This document shows, one piece after another, positions 1 through 5,147 of a stretch of 5,147 nucleotides of DNA. The stretch comes from Brevinematales bacterium (GTDB lineage: Bacteria > Spirochaetota > Spirochaetia > Treponematales > Breznakiellaceae): the NCBI GenBank assembly GCA_009787285.1, contig WRGH01000055.1, positions 204-5,350 of the forward strand. Reading direction: 5' to 3'. The notes below the pieces were generated by a model that did no database searches, was not told the DNA's origin, and was given only the letters and a program-made list of their open reading frames with translations. The first letter of the stretch is position 1; the number at the start of each line of letters is the position of its first letter. Both the position numbers and the translations under genes were made by a program.

Positions 1-12
1 TGTACTAGTACA
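1..12. promoter_or_regulatory. Perfect 12-base palindrome, possible operator
   Basis: The sequence TGTACTAGTACA is its own reverse complement over all 12 bases, with no loop, so it suits a dimeric DNA-binding protein better than an RNA hairpin. It lies about 75 bases upstream of the -35 box of the rplM promoter and touches the window edge, so it may belong to an upstream or divergent gene not seen here. The GTACTAG core recalls half of the TrpR operator, but that is only a resemblance. Function is unknown. Confidence 0.35.
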
Positions 13-58
13 ATATGTCAATAAAAAATATCATTATTTTTAAAAAAATTCAAAATAA

Positions 59-72
59 TTTAGCAGGCTAAA
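59..72. promoter_or_regulatory. Inverted hexamer pair TTTAGC/GCTAAA, upstream copy
   Basis: TTTAGC (59-64) and GCTAAA (67-72) are exact reverse complements separated by two bases. The same two hexamers recur in the same order at 97-102 and 114-119, across the rplM promoter. The centres of the two dyads are about 42 bases apart, close to four helical turns. Such an arrangement would suit an operator for a dimeric regulator of the ribosomal protein operon. The binding protein is unknown, and AT-rich DNA yields some such matches by chance. Confidence 0.3.
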
Positions 73-87
73 ACCAAACCAACAAAC

Positions 88-116
88 TTGACACTGTTTA
101 GCTTTTTCTGTATGCT
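88..116 (+). promoter_or_regulatory. Sigma70-type promoter for rplM-rpsI-recX
   Basis: A perfect -35 box TTGACA (88-93) is followed by a 17-base spacer and a -10 box TATGCT (111-116). Transcription should start near 123-124, giving a leader of roughly 44 bases before the rplM ATG. The strength of the boxes fits a ribosomal protein operon. A second TTTAGC/GCTAAA dyad (97-102 and 114-119) lies in the spacer and overlaps the -10 box, so a protein bound there would block RNA polymerase. Confidence 0.8.
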
Positions 117-119
117 AAA
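97..119. promoter_or_regulatory. Inverted hexamer pair TTTAGC/GCTAAA, promoter copy
   Basis: TTTAGC (97-102) and GCTAAA (114-119) flank 11 bases and lie between the -35 box and the start point, with GCTAAA overlapping the -10 box. This copy lies upstream of the predicted transcript start, so it would act as DNA rather than as an mRNA hairpin. It matches the hexamers of the dyad at 59-72 exactly. Repression of rplM is the natural reading, but this is inference. Confidence 0.3.
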
Positions 120-135
120 GTTCCCGTTACAATTA

Positions 136-167
136 ACTTATAAAAGGTGTTGAAAAGGTTACTTATA
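136..167 (+). promoter_or_regulatory. rplM leader with duplicated ribosome-binding motif
   Basis: The words ACTTATA (136-142 and 161-167) and AAAAGGT (142-148 and 153-159) each occur twice just before the rplM start. The downstream AAAAGG ends eight bases from the ATG and is the likely Shine-Dalgarno site; the upstream copy could be a decoy or standby site. L13 represses translation of its own mRNA in Escherichia coli, so a regulatory role for this leader is possible, but nothing here proves it. Confidence 0.35.
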
Positions 168-595
168 TGAAGACAGTATTTGCAAAACCCGCGTCAGTAG
201 ACCGAAAATGGTTTATTATTGACGCCGAGGGTAAGGTTCTGGGCAGGGTGGCGGCTAGAGTAGCGTCAATCGTTCGGGGCAAAAACAAGGCTATTTTTGT
301 TCCCCATCAGGAAATCGGGGATTTTGTTGTTGTAATAAATGCAGAAAAAATCAAGGTAACAGGAAGAAAAGCGCAGCAGAAGATGTATTACCGTCACTCC
401 GGTTATCCGGGAGGCTTAAAATCAAACAATTTCGAAAAATTGATTGAGCGTAGCCCCGAAATGCCTCTGGAACTTGCCATTAAGGGAATGCTCCCGAAGG
501 GTCCGTTAGGTAGAAAAATGGCTAAAAATGTCAAAATATATGCCGGAACAAATCATCCGCATAGCAGTCAGAAACCATTACCATTAGAGGTATAA
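167..595 (+). CDS. rplM: 50S ribosomal protein L13
   Basis: Structural protein of the large ribosomal subunit that binds 23S rRNA early in assembly. The protein is 142 residues, the same length as the Escherichia coli protein. It shows the family hallmarks: a [13 protein letters not shown] start region (about 15-27), [16 protein letters not shown] (44-59), the [10 protein letters not shown] segment (about 74-83), the signature [12 protein letters not shown] (about 105-116) and the C-terminal [13 protein letters not shown]. The ATG at 167 matches the usual N-terminus, and an AAAAGG site ends eight bases upstream. It is first in the operon, nine bases before rpsI, the usual partner in bacteria, and is driven by the promoter at 88-116. 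Nothing in the protein looks damaged. Confidence 0.98.
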   Translation: MKTVFAKPASVDRKWFIIDAEGKVLGRVAARVASIVRGKNKAIFVPHQEIGDFVVVINAEKIKVTGRKAQQKMYYRHSGYPGGLKSNNFEKLIERSPEMPLELAIKGMLPKGPLGRKMAKNVKIYAGTNHPHSSQKPLPLEV

Positions 596-604
596 GAGGA
601 TAAT

Positions 605-997
605 ATGATTAAGAATCTTGGAATAGGTACGGGAAGAAGGAAAACATCAGTTGCTCGTGTTTATGTACGAGACGGAAGCGGTAAAATAACCGTAAACGGC
701 AAGGATTTAAACGCTTATTTTTCTCTTGGAGAACATGTGCAAATGGTTCGCCAGCCGCTTATGGTTACTGCAAGCGAAAACAAGTACGACGTATTAATAA
801 ATGTATACGGCGGAGGAAACAACGGACAGGCCGGCGCTTGCCGCCATGGGCTTGCGCGCGCTCTTTGTCAGGTTGATCATACCAATTACGCCAGTCTGCG
901 AAGTAACGGTTTCCTTACCCGTGATCCGCGCATGGTTGAACGTAAAAAGTACGGACGTCCGGGTGCAAGAAGGCGCTTCCAATTCTCCAAACGTTAA
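605..997 (+). CDS. rpsI: 30S ribosomal protein S9
   Basis: Small-subunit protein whose C-terminal tail reaches the P-site tRNA anticodon stem. It has 130 residues, as in Escherichia coli. Visible hallmarks are [19 protein letters not shown] near the N-terminus, the signature [19 protein letters not shown] in the middle (with Cys where Ile is common) and the basic end [17 protein letters not shown], including the terminal Lys-Arg. A good AAGAGGA site (594-600) lies four bases before the ATG and overlaps the rplM stop. The last 35 bases probably also encode the start of recX in another frame, so the tail codons are constrained twice. Confidence 0.98.
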   Translation: MIKNLGIGTGRRKTSVARVYVRDGSGKITVNGKDLNAYFSLGEHVQMVRQPLMVTASENKYDVLINVYGGGNNGQAGACRHGLARALCQVDHTNYASLRSNGFLTRDPRMVERKKYGRPGARRRFQFSKR

Positions 998-1487
998 AAA
1001 TTATCTGCCGGAAAAGATTACCGACGAAGACGCTGCTTTCCGTTTTGCCTCAGAATGTCAGCGGGCAGAAAAAATTGCTCTGCGGTTAATTGCGAGAGCG
1101 GAGCAGTGCAGTCTTGGTCTTGCCCGCAAACTTGAAAAACGAAAATTTTCCGCAGATTGCGTCAGTGCGGTTATTTCCCGCCTCTTGGAATTAAAACTTG
1201 TCGATGACAGCCGCTTTTCGCGCCTCTGGCTTGAGTCCCGCCTGAGGCTTGCGCGAAGTCCGCGAAGACTTCTCGTTTCCCTATGCGGGCGCGGCATAGA
1301 CCGTGATGACGCTGAGGCCGCTATTAAAACAGTTCTCGACGAAGAGACAGAATCTACAATATTGACTCGCTTTGTAAAAAAATATTCGCGAAAAAAAGAA
1401 AAAAACTCTGTCTCATTAAAGCATTTGCTAAGGAACGAAGGATTTTCGCAGCAGGCAATTAATCAATTTTTGGAAAATGAAAACTAA
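963..1487 (+). CDS. recX: RecX family regulatory protein, GTG start inside rpsI
   Basis: RecX proteins bind RecA filaments and modulate recombination and SOS induction in the cytoplasm. From GTG 963 the product is 174 residues, mostly helical and rich in Arg and Lys. Three RecX-type three-helix repeats can be seen: about 37-90 ([21 protein letters not shown], then [12 protein letters not shown], the most diagnostic part), about 92-127 ([18 protein letters not shown], then [12 protein letters not shown]) and about 133-172 ([10 protein letters not shown], then [16 protein letters not shown]). The only in-frame ATGs (801, 846) lie deep in rpsI, and the residues they add look like an S9 frame shadow, so a non-ATG start is needed. 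GTG 963 has only a weak GGA upstream, and TTG 936 is an alternative. The 35-base overlap with rpsI suggests translational coupling. The gene ends in a four-base overlap with the convergent gene. RecX identity is secure; the exact start is not. Confidence 0.85.
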   Translation: MQEGASNSPNVKNYLPEKITDEDAAFRFASECQRAEKIALRLIARAEQCSLGLARKLEKRKFSADCVSAVISRLLELKLVDDSRFSRLWLESRLRLARSPRRLLVSLCGRGIDRDDAEAAIKTVLDEETESTILTRFVKKYSRKKEKNSVSLKHLLRNEGFSQQAINQFLENEN

Positions 1488-2737
1488 TAAAAAAATCGTT
1501 GTATAATTTTCTTTAAACCGGATGGTTCAAGCGATAGTGTTAAAGCAATCGGAAGCATTAATATTTGGTAAGGGAAATTTTTTTGCCAAAACATCGGGAG
1601 CAATTTTATTAACATTGAGACAATTATACCTAAAGCAGCTAAAAACCAGAGTAAACGGAGTGAAGTTTCTGCAAAAAGACGCTTGCTATAATTTCTCGCT
1701 ACAGCATACTTAATGCCAAGGGGAAAAGATGCAAGCAGCAGCGGATTACAAAACAAAAGGTTGGCGTTGTAATATGTACAGTCATAGCTTGTAAAGAAAT
1801 TCATAAAAAAAAGAAGCAGTCCTGCCCCGCCGAATAAAAGACCAAACAAACTGTATGTTATACCCAGCGCCGCCTGACCAATTGCGGGGAATTTTGCTTG
1901 AACGAAAAACAACAAAACCAGAAAAAGAGCGGCAATAAAGCCTACTGTAAATCCCTGCGGCCACTGCTTTCCAGGGATATCCAGTACAGGAAAACGGCCT
2001 TGCGACCGGCAAATTGTCTCCATATTTGAAACCAGTTTTCGTGAAATACCATTTTCGTCGGTATACATAAGTTCATTGATACAACCTGCAAGTTCAGAAG
2101 GAAGAAACATCGCTTCCCAAAAAGTTATTTCGCTGTCAATGTTCTGACCGAGAAAAAAACAGAGAAACCACTCTATAACGGGAGAAAACCATATATTACA
2201 GCGGACTTGCTGCCGCAGGGTAAAATGAAATTTTTCATTTGCAAACCTAGCTTTTAGCTGTCCTCCGACCGCCATATCAATTATGTCCCGAATGCGGGTA
2301 GTACAATTATTATCAAAAAAGCGATAAATATAATATTGATTTTCGGGAAGCAGGCTCATTTCCGCTAACTGCCGAATTTCTTCTTTTTTTTCAGGAGGTA
2401 AATCCAAAGTGTAAATAGTAACATCACGGTTATTAGTTATATACCAGTTAATATTATATTCTGTCGGTAACGTTTCACAATTGTACAATAGTCTGCCAAG
2501 TACAATGTTTTTTAAAAAATTATTATCTTCATATGAGAATACGCCAAAATCGTATGAAGCGCTTCGCCCCGTTCTTTCATCATCAATTACTAAATCAATA
2601 TGCCCCCACCATGAAAATATTTCATCTCCGGGTCCAAACAATGCGACTTTAACAGTTAGATCATTTTCATTAATAACTTGAGCAGTTAACGATGCAGCTA
2701 AAAATAATGAAATAAAAACACATGAAATAAAACGCAT
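1484..2737 (-). CDS. Lnb N-terminal domain (DUF4105) membrane protein
   Basis: A 417-residue envelope protein of unknown function. Residues 1-19 form a signal peptide with a likely cut after SLTA; there is no lipobox cysteine. Residues about 25-165 match the Lnb/DUF4105 periplasmic domain: WWGHIDLVI (44-51, His46), SYDFGVFSY (61-69) and FFDNNCTTRIRD (140-151, Cys145). The spaced His and Cys recall a papain-like thiol hydrolase arrangement, but catalysis is my inference. Roughly 262-282, 288-314, 325-345, 361-382 and 388-404 are hydrophobic and fit five membrane helices, as in the C-terminal domain of this family; the loop YYNANLLFCNPLLL (322-335) matches the family's Asn-rich motif there. There is no Shine-Dalgarno site before the ATG, yet that start gives the signal peptide. 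It is convergent with recX, sharing bases 1484-1487. It looks more AT-rich than the LIV genes (14 G+C in 2401-2460, a hand-picked line). It is monocistronic as far as visible. Confidence 0.8.
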   Translation of the reverse strand: MRFISCVFISLFLAASLTAQVINENDLTVKVALFGPGDEIFSWWGHIDLVIDDERTGRSASYDFGVFSYEDNNFLKNIVLGRLLYNCETLPTEYNINWYITNNRDVTIYTLDLPPEKKEEIRQLAEMSLLPENQYYIYRFFDNNCTTRIRDIIDMAVGGQLKARFANEKFHFTLRQQVRCNIWFSPVIEWFLCFFLGQNIDSEITFWEAMFLPSELAGCINELMYTDENGISRKLVSNMETICRSQGRFPVLDIPGKQWPQGFTVGFIAALFLVLLFFVQAKFPAIGQAALGITYSLFGLLFGGAGLLLFFMNFFTSYDCTYYNANLLFCNPLLLASFPLGIKYAVARNYSKRLFAETSLRLLWFLAALGIIVSMLIKLLPMFWQKNFPYQILMLPIALTLSLEPSGLKKIIQRFFY

Positions 2738-2742
2738 ATATT

Positions 2743-2771
2743 TTTATATGACAATATCATTTAATCAACAA
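2743..2771 (-). promoter_or_regulatory. Promoter for the Lnb-domain gene, apparently leaderless
   Basis: Read on the minus strand, TTGTTG (2771-2766) is followed by a 17-base spacer and TATAAA (2748-2743). The expected start point, about seven bases further, falls at or next to the A of the ATG at 2737. The short stretch before the ATG has no purine-rich ribosome site, which fits a leaderless mRNA. The -35 box lies on the outer arm of the first palindrome of the element at 2766-2872, so that element may have supplied it. Confidence 0.5.
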
Positions 2772-2872
2772 CCCCGCCCTAAAAGGACGTGGTATGTTGT
2801 TCTCATAAGGTATTTATATTCGGGGTTTAATCCTTTTAACCGCCATGAATGGCGGGGTATTAAACCCCTCAA
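2766..2872. mobile_element. Possible transposase-less IS200/IS605-type palindromic element
   Basis: Two hairpins stand about 30 bases apart with no gene between them. The first is at 2771-2793: ACCCCGCCC pairs with GGACGTGGT, with a mismatch and a wobble pair on the minus strand, and it is extended by CAAC/GTTG (2766-2769, 2796-2799). The second is at 2822-2868. ACCCCGCC (2771-2778) reappears inverted as GGCGGGGT (2851-2858), as if both ends came from one unit. A TCAA follows the second hairpin (2869-2872); TCAA is the right cleavage site of IS608 in this family. GC-rich end hairpins without terminal inverted repeats or target duplication are typical of IS200/IS605 elements and their deleted relatives (PATE-like repeats). 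No tnpA or tnpB remains. It could instead be a local repeat of another kind. Confidence 0.45.
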
Positions 2873-2884
2873 TACGAATAAATA
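2811..2884. repeat. Nested long inverted repeat after the LIV operon
   Basis: GGGGTTTAAT (2822-2831) pairs perfectly with ATTAAACCCC (2859-2868). Inside lies CCGCCA-TGAA-TGGCGG (2840-2855), and outside TATTTA-TA-TTCG (2811-2822) can pair with CGAATAAATA (2875-2884) around a two-base bulge. It begins 15 bases past the stop of the CBS-ACT gene, so the transcript of the LIV operon should fold here. A run of U does not follow the stem on either strand, so it is not a textbook intrinsic terminator; it may stabilise the mRNA end or assist termination. A small AT-rich stem (AATAGTT 2881-2887 with AACTATT 2898-2904) spans the stop codon. Confidence 0.7.
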
Positions 2885-2899
2885 GTTATAATTTAACAA

Positions 2900-3544
2900 C
2901 TATTCCCTGATATCCTCAATTTCCGCGCCATCTATAATACCCGCAGCTTCTTCTACGGCGGCGCGGCTGATCTCTGTAATCTTGAATGTCGCGCGGCGGT
3001 GAGCCACATCATCACCCTCTGAAGTAACAAAGGCAACGATATTCCCCCCCCTTTCCGCCAACGCTCCGGCAAATGCAGCAAGCTGGCCGCGTTTTTCTTT
3101 GAAATTAACGGTTATCCTTATACCCTTGTGACGCGCTCCGTAAGCGTTAATAAAAAAATGGAAAATATCGGTGTCGGTAATAATGCCTGTTAAAAGGGAA
3201 CCGTTTAACACAGGCAGGCAGCCAATCCCATTGTCCGCCATGATCCTCGCCGCCTCTTCCACAACTTCGTTTTCCTGAACGGTGATTACTTTTTTTTCCA
3301 TTATTTTTTCCACCGTAAGTTTAGAAAGCAGATAGCTAATCTCGTACATATCAAGACTGGTCGCCGGCGATGGACCGGCTTTGAGCAGATCCGCCCTTGT
3401 AATAAGACCAACAAGCTCATTGTTTTTATTTAGTACCGGTATGTGGCTGATTTTCTCCTTGTCCATCAGCGAACGAGCATCGGTCAGCGAAAGTTCGGGA
3501 TGGGTAATAACCGGATTTCTGGTCATAATTTTGGATACTTTCAT
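2900..3544 (-). CDS. CBS-CBS-ACT domain protein of the LIV operon
   Basis: A 214-residue soluble regulatory protein resembling AcuB-type proteins. The first CBS domain covers about 1-58 (KIMTRNPVITHPELSLTDA, then ISHIPVLNKNNELVGLITRADLL). The second covers about 77-133 (VEKIMEKKVITVQENE, then GIGCLPVLNGSLLTGIITDTDIF). An ACT-like domain follows at about 141-208 (GIRITVNFKEKRGQLAAFAGAL, then GNIVAFVTS). Paired CBS domains usually bind adenosine nucleotides, and ACT domains usually bind amino acids, so it may report energy and amino acid state to the adjacent transporter or linked catabolism; that link is inferred. The AGGAGG ribosome site lies within the last codons of livF, and the ATG is one base after the livF stop, so the genes are tightly coupled. 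It is the last gene of the operon in this window. No catalytic motif is visible. Confidence 0.9.
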   Translation of the reverse strand: MKVSKIMTRNPVITHPELSLTDARSLMDKEKISHIPVLNKNNELVGLITRADLLKAGPSPATSLDMYEISYLLSKLTVEKIMEKKVITVQENEVVEEAARIMADNGIGCLPVLNGSLLTGIITDTDIFHFFINAYGARHKGIRITVNFKEKRGQLAAFAGALAERGGNIVAFVTSEGDDVAHRRATFKITEISRAAVEEAAGIIDGAEIEDIRE

Positions 3545-3545
3545 G

Positions 3546-4277
3546 TCATCCTCCTAAATAAGCAGCCTTCACCGCTTCATCCTTAATCAGATCGGCGGTC
3601 ATTCCGCTTTTTACAATTTCTCCGGTCTCAAGGATGTACACCCGTGATGCCGTTTTCAGGGCTTTGTATGCGTTTTGCTCAACGAGCAGCACTGTTGTCC
3701 CTGTCTGATTGATTCCCCTGATGACAGAAAAAATTTCGTCAACAAGGATTGGGGCAAGTCCCATCGACGGCTCATCAAGGAGCAGCAAACGTGGGTTAGC
3801 CATAAGAGAGCGTCCCATTGCGAGCATCTGCTGCTCGCCGCCTGAAAGAGTCCCTGCCACTTGACGTATGCGCTCTTTCAGTCTGGGAAAAATATCAAAA
3901 ACTTTTTCCATGTCTTTTCGAATGGCGTGTTTTTCAGCCGGAGTAACAGAGCGCCGTGAATATGCGCCCATTTCCAAATTGTCACGAACGCTCAAGTTTG
4001 CAAAGATTCGCCTTCCTTCCGGAACCTGCATAAGTCCTCTCGCTACGATGCGATCAGGCGGAACAGAACTTATATCAATGCCGTCAAACATCACCGTGCC
4101 TGAAGTTTTCTTAATAACATTGGAGATTGCGTGAAGCGTCGTGCTTTTCCCGGCTCCATTTGCTCCAATCAGTGTGATTATTTCTCCTTTAGTAACATCA
4201 AAGGAGACGCCCCTCAGGGCGCATATTGCCCCATAATTAACAACGAGGTTTTCAACTTTCAAAAGAGTCTCAGCCAT
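3546..4277 (-). CDS. livF: LIV-type ABC transporter ATP-binding protein LivF
   Basis: A cytoplasmic ATPase of 243 residues that, paired with LivG, powers import of branched-chain or related amino acids through LivH/LivM. It shows Walker A GANGAGKST (38-46), Q-loop MQVPEGRRIF (about 83-92, Gln84), signature LSGGEQQ (144-150), Walker B RLLLLDEP (163-170, catalytic Glu169) and the LivF-typical LLVEQNA (about 197-203), where Gln201 occupies the usual H-loop histidine. The ending EAVKAAYLGG is also typical of LivF. A GGAGG site (4284-4288) stands six bases from the ATG. The start overlaps the end of livG by eight bases, and the stop is one base before the CBS-ACT gene. The substrate could also be an amide, urea or an aromatic acid, because HAAT family ATPases look alike. 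Confidence 0.95.
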   Translation of the reverse strand: MAETLLKVENLVVNYGAICALRGVSFDVTKGEIITLIGANGAGKSTTLHAISNVIKKTSGTVMFDGIDISSVPPDRIVARGLMQVPEGRRIFANLSVRDNLEMGAYSRRSVTPAEKHAIRKDMEKVFDIFPRLKERIRQVAGTLSGGEQQMLAMGRSLMANPRLLLLDEPSMGLAPILVDEIFSVIRGINQTGTTVLLVEQNAYKALKTASRVYILETGEIVKSGMTADLIKDEAVKAAYLGG

Positions 4278-5070
4278 TGGCAGCCTCCGTTCCCAGATAA
4301 GCTTTTATCACCGCAGGATTCCGCTGAATTTCCTCAGGGGAGCCTGTGGCGATAGTCCTCCCATAATCCAGAACTAAAAGCCGCTCGCATATTCCCATTA
4401 CCAGCCGCATATCGTGTTCGATTAAAAGAATCGTTAGGTGAAACTCATTTCTGATAAATCTGATTATCTTCATCAGCTCTTCGGTTTCCTGCGGGTTCAT
4501 TCCGGCGGCAGGTTCATCCAGCAAGAGGAGGCATGGATTTGAAGCTATAGCGCGGGCAATCTCCAGCTTACGCTGCTCTCCATAAGGAAGATTACGCGCC
4601 AGTTCATCTTTCTTTTTTTCAATCTTAAAAAGAGAAAGCAGTTCCTCAGCCTGGGCGCGCATCCGCTCCTCGTCAATACGAAAGCGCTTCATGCGGAACA
4701 GCGCGTCTAAAGGGCCGCTGGTTCTGCCGGAATGTAATGCTATACGGATATTATCCTCGACAGAAAGATTGGAAAACAGACGTATGTTCTGAAAAGTCCG
4801 GGCAAGGCCAATCCGGTTCATCCTTGCAGGGTTCAGTTTTTTTACAATACAGGCGCTGCCGCTGCGGTCGCGGAATTCAATTTCCCCTCCTGTTGGGGCG
4901 TATATTCCGGAAAGCATATTAAATACCGTCGTCTTGCCTGCCCCATTCGGTCCGATAAGTCCGACAAGTTCACCGTGGTACAACTCGCAGGTAAATTCGC
5001 TTACGGCTTTAAGCCCGCCAAAATCAATGGAAAGATCCTGAACCCTTAAGCGTAAATCGCCTTTGTTCAT
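4270..5070 (-). CDS. livG: LIV-type ABC transporter ATP-binding protein LivG
   Basis: The second ATPase subunit of the transporter, 266 residues, acting on the cytoplasmic face of the permease pair. It shows Walker A GPNGAGKTT (40-48), Q-loop RTFQNIRLF (91-99, Gln94), the LivG-type signature LPYGEQRKLEIARA (161-174, with PYGEQ in place of SGGQ), Walker B LLLLDEPAAGMNP (181-193, Glu186) and H-loop IEHDM (217-221, His219). The insert at about 112-140 between the Q-loop and the signature motif is usual for LivG. The ATG overlaps the TGA of the upstream gene (ATGA), and a GGGGGAGG run sits unusually close, one base from the start, so initiation is probably coupled to upstream translation. All motifs are intact. 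Confidence 0.95.
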   Translation of the reverse strand: MNKGDLRLRVQDLSIDFGGLKAVSEFTCELYHGELVGLIGPNGAGKTTVFNMLSGIYAPTGGEIEFRDRSGSACIVKKLNPARMNRIGLARTFQNIRLFSNLSVEDNIRIALHSGRTSGPLDALFRMKRFRIDEERMRAQAEELLSLFKIEKKKDELARNLPYGEQRKLEIARAIASNPCLLLLDEPAAGMNPQETEELMKIIRFIRNEFHLTILLIEHDMRLVMGICERLLVLDYGRTIATGSPEEIQRNPAVIKAYLGTEAANG

Positions 5071-5147
5071 ACCTCCCCCTTTTTTGCACGCCTGACAAAT
5101 TTGCCGTATATTTTATCAACAAAACCAACTATGGAAAATTCCTTCAT
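5067..5147 (-). CDS. livM: C-terminal tail of upstream gene, probably permease LivM (partial)
   Basis: On the minus strand an open frame enters at the window edge and ends in a TGA that overlaps the livG ATG. It gives 26 residues, starting MKEFSIVGFVDKIYGKF and ending in the basic stretch RRAKKGEV. It is incomplete: the first codon visible happens to be ATG, but it is probably internal, because 26 residues make no sense as a whole protein and LivM proteins commonly end with a Gly-rich turn followed by a similar KEFS-like stretch. Position directly before livG, with stop-start overlap, fits livM. The basic tail fits a cytoplasmic end after the last membrane helix. The identity rests on context and a short tail only. 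Confidence 0.6.
   Translation of the reverse strand: MKEFSIVGFVDKIYGKFVRRAKKGEV

Noticed and set aside
801..962. Extended N-terminus of the recX frame from ATG 801
   Set aside because: It lies wholly within rpsI, its residues do not resemble RecX, and no ribosome site precedes it; the open frame is a by-product of the S9 codons.
1499..1507. TTGTATAAT, a -10-like box on the plus strand just after recX
   Set aside because: No -35 box lies at a proper distance and no plus-strand gene follows; AT-rich DNA gives such matches often.
1522..1713. Small plus-strand ORF opposite the 3' end of the Lnb-domain gene
   Set aside because: It is antisense to membrane-helix codons, has no ribosome site or recognisable domain, and is explained by the gene on the other strand.
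2766..2806. Minus-strand ATG ORF of 13 residues crossing the first hairpin
   Set aside because: It is too short, lacks a ribosome site and lies within palindromic DNA, so it is more likely chance than a leader peptide.
2811..2884. Intrinsic terminator for the LIV operon
   Set aside because: The stem is strong but no U run follows it on either strand, so I list it as an inverted repeat rather than a terminator.
3868..4355. Two plus-strand ORFs opposite livF and the end of livG
   Set aside because: The minus-strand frames carry complete ABC ATPase motifs; the plus-strand products have none and are frame shadows.

Overview
The window looks like ordinary chromosomal DNA from an anaerobic-type bacterium. 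A treponeme or related spirochaete is my best guess. That rests on the overall feel of the L13, S9 and RecX proteins, the Lnb-type membrane protein and the LIV transporter genes; no single diagnostic marker is present, so the assignment is tentative. I see no phage genes, CRISPR array, tRNA, rRNA or intact transposase. I also see no clearly new defence or biosynthetic system.

Left part (1-1487, + strand): a regulatory region of about 166 bases leads into a ribosomal protein operon. It holds a strong sigma70-type promoter (TTGACA, 17 bases, TATGCT) and two copies of an inverted hexamer pair (TTTAGC/GCTAAA). One copy lies upstream of the promoter and the other sits on it. There is also a perfect 12-base palindrome at the window edge. 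The operon is rplM (L13), rpsI (S9) and then recX. The recX reading frame has no credible ATG and most likely starts at a GTG inside the last codons of rpsI, which suggests translational coupling.

Middle part (1484-2899, - strand): a 417-residue protein has a signal peptide, an N-terminal Lnb/DUF4105 periplasmic domain and about five C-terminal membrane helices. It converges on recX, and the two genes share four bases at their stop codons. Upstream of it lie about 100 bases of palindromic DNA resembling the fused ends of an IS200/IS605-type element with no transposase. The edge of this palindromic DNA seems to supply the -35 box of a promoter whose start point falls on the ATG, implying a leaderless mRNA.

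Right part (2900-5147, - strand): this is the 3' end of a branched-chain amino acid (LIV/HAAT family) ABC transporter operon. In transcription order it has the tail of a probable livM, then livG, livF and a CBS-CBS-ACT protein. All junctions overlap or are one base apart. LivG and LivF are the two ATPases that drive the permeases. The CBS-ACT protein probably senses nucleotide and amino acid state and tunes the transporter or the linked metabolism.
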